Shown piece by piece: positions 52,960 through 60,552 of a stretch of DNA of 64,000 nucleotides (position 1 is the first letter of the stretch; every line of letters starts with the position of its first letter). Where the stretch lies: contig NZ_JAHDTI010000014.1 of assembly GCF_018531495.1 (NCBI RefSeq), forward strand, positions 62,001-126,000. The letters are read 5' to 3'. The position numbers and the translations under genes are program-made. The DNA comes from Nonomuraea sediminis. GTDB lineage: Bacteria > Actinomycetota > Actinomycetes > Streptosporangiales > Streptosporangiaceae. The notes beneath the pieces are model-generated. The model did not search any database. It was not told the DNA's origin and saw only the letters and a list, made by a program, of their open reading frames with translations.

Positions 52960-53244
52960 GTGGGGGACGACAACTTCGGGCACCTGGAGCGACTGGTCTC
53001 AGAGCTCGGAGCCCGCGGAATGCTCGCCAGGGTGGTCCGCACGCAGACAGGCCGGCTTTTCGTCAGGGTCATCAACCCGAACGCCACCAGCCTGTCGGAG
53101 AACGTCACCTGCCGATCGGCTGATGTCTCCGACATCCCCGACTGGTGGTACTGCTGGTCCTGGGGTGAGCGGATGCACACGGCCGACGACCCGGCTGGAG
53201 CGGCGACCAAGGTCGCGCGCGTGCTCGCCGCGGTGGGGGAGTGA
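52960..53244 (+). CDS. small conserved-type protein of unknown function
   Basis: 94 residues from a GTG with AAGGGAGGGACGAG upstream. Not recognised. FGHLERLVSELGARGMLARV is a helix-strand start; then RLFVRVINPNATSLSENVTC, a Trp-rich DIPDWWYCWSWGERMH, and a C-terminal helix TKVARVLAAVGE. Genes of this look often sit opposite XRE-TPR regulators in actinomycetes. The 274-bp gap before it holds both promoters and no other gene. Confidence 0.65.
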   Translation: MGDDNFGHLERLVSELGARGMLARVVRTQTGRLFVRVINPNATSLSENVTCRSADVSDIPDWWYCWSWGERMHTADDPAGAATKVARVLAAVGE

Positions 53245-53309
53245 GGAGACGGTGACCCGGGTGGAGCGCAGCCACCCTGGCTCACCGCACCCACGGCGGC
53301 CACACGGAG

Positions 53310-53369
53310 CCGGCGGGATGACTGGTGCGGAGGGCTTCCTGCACGCAGGGGCTCTGGGCATCCCGCCGG
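53310..53369. other. nested hairpin in the 53245-53616 gap
   Basis: Outer arms CCGGCGGGATG (53310-53320) and CATCCCGCCGG (53359-53369) are perfect; inside is CCTGC-AC-GCAGG (53338-53349). It could be a terminator of the preceding gene or part of a structured leader. No gene is supported in the gap. Confidence 0.45.
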
Positions 53370-53538
53370 TTCCGGCTTCCACGAAGATCGCAGGATCCCA
53401 AAGAGCATAGGAACGGTACGGGACATGCTTCCGGGTGTGTGTCCCGACCGAGCCGTCCGTCACCGGAGCGTCATGACCCGCCCTCCGTGGCCCCGGGCCA
53501 TGACGACCCCGTCTTCCCCGGCGTGATGTGACGGCGGC

Positions 53539-53595
53539 CGGTTCGGTCGGCGGTAGATTTTGGGTCTTAAAGGCCTAAAGCCGCCGACCGAACCG
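53539..53595 (+). promoter_or_regulatory. 15-bp-arm hairpin in the mscS leader
   Basis: CGGTTCGGTCGGCGG (53539-53553) and CCGCCGACCGAACCG (53581-53595) pair perfectly around a 27-nt AT-richer loop. The right arm ends 6 bases before AGGAGG (53602-53607), the ribosome site of the gene starting at 53617. Confidence 0.6.
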
Positions 53596-53616
53596 TTTCC
53601 TAGGAGGATCTCGCTA

Positions 53617-54582
53617 GTGTTCACGTCGCCGATAGAAGGCTTCGACCTCGGGAAGATGGGCTCCCAGTTCGCTCTGAGCTGTGGCGGCGACAGCTTCTGC
53701 TCTACTCTCGTCGGGGTGTTCGGAGATGCGCCGTGGGCTCCCCTGGTCGCCAGCGGTATCACCATTGTCCTGATCCTGATCCTGGCGTTCGTGGTGCGGA
53801 ACCTCACACACCGCCTCATCACCAGGATCGTCAACCAAGCGGCGACCGGATCGTCGATCACGGGCCGCTTCCGCAAGGGCAACGGCGTGACCGAGGGCAT
53901 CGACGCCCTTCTCCACGAGCGGCGCAAGCAGCGCGCCGAGACGATGGGGTCGGTGCTCAAGCACGTCGCCTCCGTGGTCATCATGGGCACCGCTGTGCTG
54001 ACCGTGCTCGACCGGCTCACCATCCCGATCGCGCCGCTGCTGACCAGCGTCGGCATCCTTGGCGTGGCCATCGGCTTCGGCGCGCAGGAGCTCGTCAAGG
54101 ACTTCATCGCCGGCATGTTCATGCTGCTCGAGGACCAGTACGGCGTGGGCGACGTGATCGACGCGGGCGCCGCCTCCGGCACCGTCGAGGCGGTCACCCT
54201 GCGCGTCACCCGGCTGCGCGACGCCGACGGCCGCGTGTGGTACGTCCGCAACGGCACCATCACCCGCGTGGGCAACGAGTCGCAGGGCTGGTCGCGCGCC
54301 TACCTGGATGTTCCCGTCGCCTACGACAGCGACATCCCCGCCGTCCGGGCGCTGTTGGACAAGGTGGCGGACGAGCTCTGGGGCGAGCCCGAGTTCCGCG
54401 AGACGATGATCGTGGAGCCGCCGTCGGTGTTCGGCGTGGAGCAGCTGTCCGACAGCTCGGTGGTGTTCAGGATCTCGGCCAAGACGCTGCCCGCCCAGCA
54501 GGCCCACGTGGCCAGGGAACTGCGGCTGCGGGTGAAGTCGGCGCTGGACTCGGCGGGCATCGCCATGGCTGCCAGCGCATAG
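53617..54582 (+). CDS. mscS: MscS-family mechanosensitive channel
   Basis: 321 residues from a GTG 9 bases after AGGAGG. Membrane segments near 40-65, 115-135 and 142-165; the third holds the pore-lining VGILGVAIGFGAQELVKDFI, the MscS signature with small residues, followed by the beta domain LLEDQYGVGDVIDAG and a C-terminal cytoplasmic cage. Small-conductance channels release solutes on osmotic down-shock. An upstream in-frame start would run through the leader hairpin and is rejected. The globin gene follows by 9 bases. Confidence 0.92.
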   Translation: MFTSPIEGFDLGKMGSQFALSCGGDSFCSTLVGVFGDAPWAPLVASGITIVLILILAFVVRNLTHRLITRIVNQAATGSSITGRFRKGNGVTEGIDALLHERRKQRAETMGSVLKHVASVVIMGTAVLTVLDRLTIPIAPLLTSVGILGVAIGFGAQELVKDFIAGMFMLLEDQYGVGDVIDAGAASGTVEAVTLRVTRLRDADGRVWYVRNGTITRVGNESQGWSRAYLDVPVAYDSDIPAVRALLDKVADELWGEPEFRETMIVEPPSVFGVEQLSDSSVVFRISAKTLPAQQAHVARELRLRVKSALDSAGIAMAASA

Positions 54583-54591
54583 GCTAATCGG

Positions 54592-54972
54592 GTGACAGAA
54601 ACCTCCTTCTATGAAGCCGTCGGGGGCGAGGAGACCTTCCGGCGGCTCGTGCACGCCTTCTACGAAGGAGTCGCCAACGATCCGCTGCTGCGCCCCCTTT
54701 ACCCCGAGGAAGACCTCACGGGCGCGGAGGATCGGCTGCGCGGGTTCCTCATCCAGTACTGGGGCGGTCCGAACACCTACAGCCAGGAGCGCGGCCATCC
54801 GCGGCTGCGGATGCGGCACATGCCGTTCGTCATCGGCGAGGCCGAGCGCGACGCGTGGCTCAAGCACATGCACGACGCGGTCCAGTCGCTCGGTCTCACT
54901 CCCGAGCAGGAGACCCGTCTGTGGGACTACCTCGTCTACGCGGCGCAGAGCCTGGTGAACTCACCGGCATAA
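54592..54972 (+). CDS. glbO: group II truncated haemoglobin
   Basis: 126 residues from a GTG. Group II trHb blocks: FYEAVGGEETFRRLVHAFYE, YPEEDLTGAEDRLRGFLIQY, RGHPRLRMRHMPFVIG with the proximal histidine, and AWLKHMHDAV with the G8 tryptophan typical of this group. It binds O2 and reacts with NO or peroxide in the cytoplasm. It lies between mscS and a GH13 gene on the same strand, with gaps of 9 and 16 bases. Confidence 0.94.
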   Translation: MTETSFYEAVGGEETFRRLVHAFYEGVANDPLLRPLYPEEDLTGAEDRLRGFLIQYWGGPNTYSQERGHPRLRMRHMPFVIGEAERDAWLKHMHDAVQSLGLTPEQETRLWDYLVYAAQSLVNSPA

Positions 54973-54988
54973 CGGGCAAACACGCCAC

Positions 54989-56509
54989 ATGGAGACCCCC
55001 TGGTGGCGTGATGCCGTCGTCTACGAGATCTATGTCCGCAGTTTCGCCGACGCCTCGGGCGACGGCGTGGGTGACCTGCCCGGGATCAGGGAACGCCTGC
55101 CGTACCTGAAGGAACTGGGCGTCGACGCGGTCTGGTTGACGCCCTTCTATCCTTCGCCGATGGCCGACGGCGGGTACGACGTGGCCGACTACCGCGACGT
55201 CGACCCGCTGTTCGGCACGCTCGGCGACTTCGAGGCGCTGGTGGGCGACGCGCACGAGCTGGGGCTGCGGGTGATCGTCGACATCGTGCCCAACCACAGC
55301 TCCGACCGGCACCCGTGGTTCCGCCAGGGGCTGCGCGACCGGTACGTCTTCGCCGACGAGCCGAACAACTGGCAGTCGACCTTCGGCGGGCCCGCCTGGA
55401 CGCAGGTCGCCGACGGGTCGTGGTACCTGCACCTGTTCGCGCCCGAGCAGCCGGACTTCAACTGGCGCAACCCCGCGGTGCACCAGGAGTTCCTCGACAT
55501 CCTGCGGTTCTGGCTGGACAGGGGTGTCGACGGGTTCCGCATCGACGTGGCGATGGGGCTGTACAAGGCCGAAGGGCTGCCGGACGTCCAGGACCAGAGC
55601 TTCAGGTCACGCTCGCCCGTGTGGGGGCAGCCCGAGGTGCACGGCGTCTACCGCGCCTGGCGCGAGGTGCTCGACTCCTACCCGGGCGAGCGGATGGCCG
55701 TGGGCGAGGTGTGGACCGACAGCGCCGAGGATCTGGCCCGGTACGTGCGGCCGGACGAGCTCCAGCAGAGCTTCAACTTCGCCTGGCTGCTCGCGCCCTG
55801 GTCGCCGACGGCCTTCAAGACGGTGATCGACGACACGCTGGCGGCGGTGCCGTTCGCGACCTGGGTCCTGTCCAACCACGACGTGGTGCGCCACCGGACG
55901 CGCTACGGGACCGCTGATCCAGGAACAGGACTCATGCGGGCAAAAGCCGCATTAGTGACAATGCTCGCGCTTCCCGGGTCTGTATATCTCTACCAGGGGG
56001 AGGAACTTGGCCTCCCGGAGGTAGAGGATCTTCCCCCGGAGGCTCGCCAGGATCCCGTTTTCGCCCGATCCAACGGCAAGATCCCCGGACGGGACGGCTG
56101 CCGGGTGCCCCTTCCCTGGACTACCGGCAGCCCGTCCTACGGTTTCTCCCGCGACGGCGTCGCGCCCTGGCTCCCGCAGCCGGCCGAGTTCGCCGAACTG
56201 AGCGCCGAGCGCCAGAGCGGGGACCCCGAATCCACCCTGGAGTTCTACCGCCGGGCCCTGTCCTGCCGCCGTGACCTGGTGCGATCCATTCCTTACACGC
56301 TGGAGTGGCTGCCTTCACCCGAGGGTGCGCTTTTCTTCACCCGCGGCCCGCTGACCTGCGCGATCAACTGCGGCCCCGATCCGGTACGGCTACCGCCGCA
56401 CGAGACGGTGCTCCTGGCAAGCGGACCGCTCGACGGAGACCTCCTGCCACCCGACACCGCGGCCTGGATGTCAGGGTCTCCGCTCCCCGCGCGCCGGGAT
56501 GACGGGTAA
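54989..56509 (+). CDS. GH13 alpha-glucosidase
   Basis: 506 residues. TIM-barrel motifs: VIVDIVPNHSSDRHPWF (region I), GFRIDVAMGLYK with the nucleophile Asp (II), AVGEVWTD with the acid Glu (III), VLSNHDVVRH with the third Asp (IV). The opening WWRDAVVYEIYVRSFADASG and GDGVGDLPGI are typical of oligo-1,6-glucosidase/alpha-glucosidase subfamilies (GH13_30-like). There is no signal peptide, so it acts on imported malto-oligosaccharides. Its last 39 bases overlap the convergent MFS gene. Confidence 0.92.
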   Translation: METPWWRDAVVYEIYVRSFADASGDGVGDLPGIRERLPYLKELGVDAVWLTPFYPSPMADGGYDVADYRDVDPLFGTLGDFEALVGDAHELGLRVIVDIVPNHSSDRHPWFRQGLRDRYVFADEPNNWQSTFGGPAWTQVADGSWYLHLFAPEQPDFNWRNPAVHQEFLDILRFWLDRGVDGFRIDVAMGLYKAEGLPDVQDQSFRSRSPVWGQPEVHGVYRAWREVLDSYPGERMAVGEVWTDSAEDLARYVRPDELQQSFNFAWLLAPWSPTAFKTVIDDTLAAVPFATWVLSNHDVVRHRTRYGTADPGTGLMRAKAALVTMLALPGSVYLYQGEELGLPEVEDLPPEARQDPVFARSNGKIPGRDGCRVPLPWTTGSPSYGFSRDGVAPWLPQPAEFAELSAERQSGDPESTLEFYRRALSCRRDLVRSIPYTLEWLPSPEGALFFTRGPLTCAINCGPDPVRLPPHETVLLASGPLDGDLLPPDTAAWMSGSPLPARRDDG

Positions 56510-57634
56510 CGAGATCAGCACGCAGGCCAGGCCCGCCGCGAACCCGGCGCCGTACCCGGCACCGGAGATCAGCAGCCCGGCCAGCGGCGTGACGATCAGC
56601 GCGACCACGTTCTGGACGCTGTTGTGCGCGCCGAGCACGCGTCCCGCCCAGCCGGGTCCCGCCAGTTCCCCCGCCTTCAGGTAGGCCAGGCCGTTCCCCG
56701 CGACGGTGAACACCGCGGCCAGGGCCAGCATGGCGGGGCCCAGCCAGGAGCGGGTGACGACGCCGAGGATGAGCAGCGACACCACGACCACGGTCCCGAG
56801 CGTGAGCCGCCGCAGCGGGCTCATCCGCAGCCCGACCCGGTCGGACCACCGGCCGACCACGATCCTGACGGCCGCGCCGCCGATGGCCGCCACGCCGAAC
56901 AGTTGCCCTGCGGCAACGCTGTCCCAGCGGTAGAGGCCCACCAGGCAGGCCACGCCGTACGTGCTGACGATCACCTGGGGCACCGCGTGCAGCCCGCTGG
57001 TGGCGTGCACGCGCCACAGCGACAGCTGCCGGTACGGCGAGCCACCGGGAGCCGCGGACTCGCCGGACAGGGACCGGGGCGGCTCGGCCAGGAACAGCGC
57101 GGCCAGCACGGCGGCGACCAGGCTGACCGCGGCGCAGACGATCAGGACGCCGGGGATGCCGTGCGCGCGGGAGACCGGCGGCAGGACGAAGGCGGCCACC
57201 GCCATGCCGAGCGTGTAGGAGACCTGGCGCAGCCCCATCGCGACGCCGCGTTCCGGCGGCTCGAACCAGCGCAGCACGATGCGCCCGCCGCCCACCATCG
57301 CGGCCGAACCTGCCGCGCCGGCCAGCGCGAGCAGGATCACCACGGCCCAGGTGGAGCGCGCCATGGCCACGGCGGCGAGCAGCACGGCGGCGGCGCCGAC
57401 GCCCGTGCCCAGGATGAGCCGCTCGCCCCGCCGGTCGGCCAGCAGACCCCAGACGACCAGGGCGGCCAGGACGCCGAAGCCGGGGGCGTTGGCGATGACG
57501 CCGGCCACGGGCAGCGAGACGCCGAAGTGGTGCTGGATGTCGGGGATCACCAGCGGGAGTCCGAAGAGTCCCAGGGTCACGCTCGCGTGCGCGTTGACGC
57601 CTAACGCGAGCATCACCCAGCGCCGGCTCCTCAC
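56471..57634 (-). CDS. MFS transporter
   Basis: 387 residues with twelve membrane segments; the A-type loop WGLLADRRGERLILG follows segment 2, and the second half repeats it as VGRWSDRVGLR. This suggests a small-molecule exporter or importer of the NNP/CP-like type; substrate unknown. The GTG start overlaps the thioesterase stop (GTGA, 57631-57634), so the two are cotranscribed. Confidence 0.88.
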   Translation of the reverse strand: MRSRRWVMLALGVNAHASVTLGLFGLPLVIPDIQHHFGVSLPVAGVIANAPGFGVLAALVVWGLLADRRGERLILGTGVGAAAVLLAAVAMARSTWAVVILLALAGAAGSAAMVGGGRIVLRWFEPPERGVAMGLRQVSYTLGMAVAAFVLPPVSRAHGIPGVLIVCAAVSLVAAVLAALFLAEPPRSLSGESAAPGGSPYRQLSLWRVHATSGLHAVPQVIVSTYGVACLVGLYRWDSVAAGQLFGVAAIGGAAVRIVVGRWSDRVGLRMSPLRRLTLGTVVVVSLLILGVVTRSWLGPAMLALAAVFTVAGNGLAYLKAGELAGPGWAGRVLGAHNSVQNVVALIVTPLAGLLISGAGYGAGFAAGLACVLISLPVIPARGERRP

Positions 57635-58044
57635 GATGTGGCGGCGAATTTCTTGAGGTAGGTGAGCTCGTCCTCGGTGAGGCGGCGCGGGGCGGCCCGC
57701 TCGACGTCGTAGGCCACGATGACGGACCTGGCGGTGACGTAGAGGTCGTGGTCGTCGAGGATCTCGTGCTCGAGCGTGAACCGGGCGGCCCTGATCTCGG
57801 TCACCCAGGTCTCCACCCTGACGGGCTCGGCCCTGAAGTCGAGCGGGCGGCGGTACTGGATCTCGTGCTTGGCCACCACGAGCCCCTTGAAGGGGCCCTC
57901 CCCCGCGCGGTGCGGGTCCAGATGGAACATCTCGAACCGGGCGTCCTCCAGGTAGTCGAGGAAGCGGACGTTGTTCACGTGACCGAGGGAGTCGATGTCC
58001 GCGAATCTGACCATGCGCAGGAAAACGTGCCGTAGTGCAACCAC
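57631..58044 (-). CDS. acyl-CoA thioesterase (hotdog, 4HBT type)
   Basis: 137 residues from GTG 58044; an ATG 11 codons upstream is possible but adds no conserved sequence. Hotdog motif RFADIDSLGHVNNVRFLDYL with the Asp of the 4-hydroxybenzoyl-CoA thioesterase group, then VVAKHEIQYRRPL and TEIRAARFTLEHEIL. It hydrolyses acyl-CoA. It is divergent from the SDR gene, with a CTAG-N9-CTAG site between, which ties it to the acyl-CoA cluster. Confidence 0.87.
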   Translation of the reverse strand: MVALRHVFLRMVRFADIDSLGHVNNVRFLDYLEDARFEMFHLDPHRAGEGPFKGLVVAKHEIQYRRPLDFRAEPVRVETWVTEIRAARFTLEHEILDDHDLYVTARSVIVAYDVERAAPRRLTEDELTYLKKFAATS

Positions 58045-58101
58045 GGCAGCCACCGTACCGGCCACACTCGGACCCATCGTCCCCGGGCCGGTGGTCGATT
58101 T

Positions 58102-58118
58102 CTAGATTTCAATACTAG
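58102..58118. promoter_or_regulatory. CTAG-N9-CTAG site 1
   Basis: CTAG at 58102-58105 and 58115-58118, in the thioesterase/SDR divergent gap and within a larger imperfect palindrome (GATTTCTAG and CTAGAATC). Probable TetR binding site. Confidence 0.5.
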
Positions 58119-58158
58119 AATCAAATTCGCAACGGCCGTCGGTCAAGGAGTGGGTCGG

Positions 58159-59058
58159 ATGATCGGGATCATGGAGGACCGCGTCGTCATCGTCACGGGC
58201 GCGGCCAGGGGCATCGGGCGCGGGCACGCGCTGGAGTTCGCCAGGCAGGGCGCCAGGGTCGTGGTCAACGACCTGGGCGCGGCCGTGGACGGGACGGGAT
58301 CGTCCGACGCGGCCAACGAGGTCGTCGAGGAGATCAAGGCGCTGGGCGGCGAGGCGATCGTCAACGGCGAGGACGTCTCGGACTTCGAGGGCGCCGAGCG
58401 CCTGATCCGGTCGGCCGTCGATCACTTCGGCGACGTGCACGCGGTGGTCAACAACGCCGGGATCCTGCGTGACCGGATGCTGGTGAACATGACGCCCGAG
58501 GAGTGGGACGCGGTCATCCGGGTGCACCTGCGCGGCACGTTCGCGCCGATGCGGCACGCGGCGGCCTACTGGCGGGAAAGGGCCAAAGCCGGGCATGAGG
58601 TGGACGCGCGCATCATCAACACGACCTCCTCCTCCGGCATCTACGGCAATCCCGGGCAGGGCAACTACGGCGCGGCCAAGGCGGGCATCGCGGCCCTGAC
58701 GGTCATCGCGTCGAAGGAGCTGGAGCGGTACGGCGTGACGGTCAACGCGATCGCGCCCGCGGCGCTGACCAGGATGACCGAGAACCTGGTCGCCGGGCAG
58801 GGTTCCGGCCTGGCCAGCGCCGACCCCGACGACATCGCGCCGCTGGTGGTCTGGCTGGCCAGCAGGGAGGCGCGCGGGGTCACCGGCCGCGTGTTCAACG
58901 TGCGGGCCGGGGTGATCAGCGTGGCCGAGGGCTGGCACGCGGGTCCCGCCGTGGACAAGGGCAGCCGGTGGGATCCGGCGGAACTGGGCGGGGTGATCCC
59001 GGACCTGGTCGCCAAGGCCGCCAAGAACGCCCTGACCAACGGCCAGATCCCGGAGTAG
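58159..59058 (+). CDS. short-chain dehydrogenase (3-hydroxyacyl-CoA type)
   Basis: 299 residues; ATG 9 bases after AAGGAG. NAD(P) site VTGAARGIGRGHALEFA, VVNNAGILRDRML, and the catalytic Ser in NTTSSSG, Tyr and Lys in GNYGAAKAG. The longer C-terminus and the MaoC gene 4 bases downstream resemble the 3-hydroxyacyl-CoA dehydrogenase of peroxisomal-type multifunctional enzymes, so beta-oxidation of a branched or cyclic acyl chain is likely. Confidence 0.9.
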   Translation: MIGIMEDRVVIVTGAARGIGRGHALEFARQGARVVVNDLGAAVDGTGSSDAANEVVEEIKALGGEAIVNGEDVSDFEGAERLIRSAVDHFGDVHAVVNNAGILRDRMLVNMTPEEWDAVIRVHLRGTFAPMRHAAAYWRERAKAGHEVDARIINTTSSSGIYGNPGQGNYGAAKAGIAALTVIASKELERYGVTVNAIAPAALTRMTENLVAGQGSGLASADPDDIAPLVVWLASREARGVTGRVFNVRAGVISVAEGWHAGPAVDKGSRWDPAELGGVIPDLVAKAAKNALTNGQIPE

Positions 59059-59062
59059 GACG

Positions 59063-59872
59063 ATGGGACTCGACCACGGCCTGATCGGCGTCGACAGCGA
59101 GCCGGTCGAGCGGACCTGGACCGCCAAGGACACGATGCTGTACGCGCTCGGCGTGGGCGCGGGGATCTCCGAGCTGGAGTACACCACGGAGAAGGGCCAG
59201 CGGGTGCTGCCCACCTTCGCGGTGCTGGCCGCCCAGGCGCCGGCGGGGCGCCGGCTGGGCGATTTCGATCCCGCCATGCTGGTCCATGCCGAGCAGGCCT
59301 TCGAGCTGCACAGGGAGCTGCCGCCCGTCGGCGGGGTGCGCACGTCCTCGCGCGTGACAGGCATCTACGACAAGGGGTCGGGAGCGCTGGTGACGACCGA
59401 GGCCAGGGCCGTCGACCTGGCCACCGGCGAGCCGGTGATCACCAGCAGGAGCGCGGTGTTCATCCGGGGCGAGGGCGGGTTCGGGGGTTCGCGGGGTCCC
59501 CGGGCGGAGTGGGCGGAGCCGTCCAGGGCTCCCGACCATAAGGTGACTTATCCCACCAAGCCCGAGCAGGCCCTGATTTATCGCCTGTCGGGCGATTACA
59601 ACCCCCTGCACTCGGATCCGGACTTCGCGGCCCGTGCCGGGTTCCCGCGCCCGATCCTGCACGGCCTGTGCACCTACGGGATCACCGGGCGGGCGCTGCT
59701 CCACGCGCTGGGCGGACTTCGCGCGATGTCAGGGCGCTTCACCAGCCCGGTCTTCCCCGGCGAGTCGCTGACGGTCTCGATCTGGCTCGACGGCGACGGG
59801 GTGCTCTTCCGTACCACGAAGGACGACGGCACCGTGGTGCTCGACCATGGGAGGGCTACTCGGGGCGCTTGA
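59063..59872 (+). CDS. MaoC-like enoyl-CoA hydratase 2
   Basis: 269 residues, double hotdog. The hydratase-2 motif is YNPLHSDPDFAARAGFPRPI followed by LHGLCTYG, with the Asp/His pair of (R)-specific hydration; the N-terminal half is the substrate-binding hotdog. It pairs with the SDR gene for successive hydration and oxidation. Its end overlaps the convergent TetR gene by 17 bases. Confidence 0.9.
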   Translation: MGLDHGLIGVDSEPVERTWTAKDTMLYALGVGAGISELEYTTEKGQRVLPTFAVLAAQAPAGRRLGDFDPAMLVHAEQAFELHRELPPVGGVRTSSRVTGIYDKGSGALVTTEARAVDLATGEPVITSRSAVFIRGEGGFGGSRGPRAEWAEPSRAPDHKVTYPTKPEQALIYRLSGDYNPLHSDPDFAARAGFPRPILHGLCTYGITGRALLHALGGLRAMSGRFTSPVFPGESLTVSIWLDGDGVLFRTTKDDGTVVLDHGRATRGA

Positions 59873-60461
59873 GCGGGTCCAGGCGGCGGATGAGGACCAT
59901 CGCGGCGTCGATGACCTCCTGCGCCGCCTCCTCCGTGTCGCTGGTGACGACCTCACGCGCCGCCTCACCGATGATGCTGGTCAGCACGGTGACCATGAAA
60001 CGGTCGACAGGGTCGCCGCTGGCTCCCAGCAGGACCGCGTTCTGCCGGATCCACTCGCGGCCCCGGGTGCGGCGGAGCAGCTCGAATCCGGGCGGGCCGT
60101 CGCCCTCCATGAAGAGCCTGACCAGGTCCCGCCGCTCCCAGGCTCCGGCCAGATAGGCCCGCGCGCCCGCGATGAGCAGCTCGACCGGGTCGGCGACCCC
60201 GGCCTGCTTGGCCTTGGCCACGCTGGAGGCCGAGGCCTCCTCGTGCGCGGCCTGGTGGTCCTCGTACAGCGCCAGGAACAGCTCGGTCTTGCCGCCGAAG
60301 TGGTGGTAGAGGCTGCCGACGCTGGAGCCCGCGCGGGCCACCACGTCGGCGACGTTGGCCTCGGCGAAGCCGTGCTCGGCGAAGATCTCGCGCGCCGCCT
60401 GCAGCATGCTCTGGCGCGTCTGCGCCGTGCGGCTCCACTCCCATGAGGACTTACGTGCCAT
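59856..60461 (-). CDS. TetR-family regulator of the acyl-CoA cluster
   Basis: 201 residues from the ATG giving MARKSSWEW. HTH: TRQSMLQAAREIFAEHGFAE, NVADVVARAGSSVGSLYHHFG, GKTELFLALYE. The C-terminal domain resembles acyl-CoA- or steroid-responsive TetR proteins. It is divergent from the acyl-CoA dehydrogenase gene; CTAG-N9-CTAG-type sites flank its start and recur before the SDR gene, so it probably controls the whole cluster. Confidence 0.9.
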   Translation of the reverse strand: MARKSSWEWSRTAQTRQSMLQAAREIFAEHGFAEANVADVVARAGSSVGSLYHHFGGKTELFLALYEDHQAAHEEASASSVAKAKQAGVADPVELLIAGARAYLAGAWERRDLVRLFMEGDGPPGFELLRRTRGREWIRQNAVLLGASGDPVDRFMVTVLTSIIGEAAREVVTSDTEEAAQEVIDAAMVLIRRLDPLKRPE

Positions 60462-60471
60462 GTCCCTGATT

Positions 60472-60535
60472 CTAGAACTCAATTCTTGACACCTCCGCCA
60501 CCTGGCTAGAATCTATTACTAGAGGAGCATTCTAG
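60472..60535. promoter_or_regulatory. CTAG-N9-CTAG sites 2 and 3
   Basis: CTAG (60506-60509) -N9- CTAG (60519-60522), and CTAG (60472-60475) -N9- CTTG (60485-60488); a further TTCTAGAA sits at 60530-60537. All fall in the 91-bp TetR/acyl-CoA dehydrogenase divergent gap. CTAG is usually scarce in such genomes. Confidence 0.55.
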
Positions 60536-60552
60536 AAATTTGGGAGGCGGCG

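Noticed and set aside
52772..52960. Frame beginning MTHQRPLENV upstream of the small gene at 52960
   Set aside because: It runs out of frame into the supported gene; no ribosome site and no recognisable family.
53245..53616. c-di-AMP (ydaO-type) riboswitch before mscS
   Set aside because: I looked for the conserved riboswitch blocks and did not see them; only simple hairpins are present.
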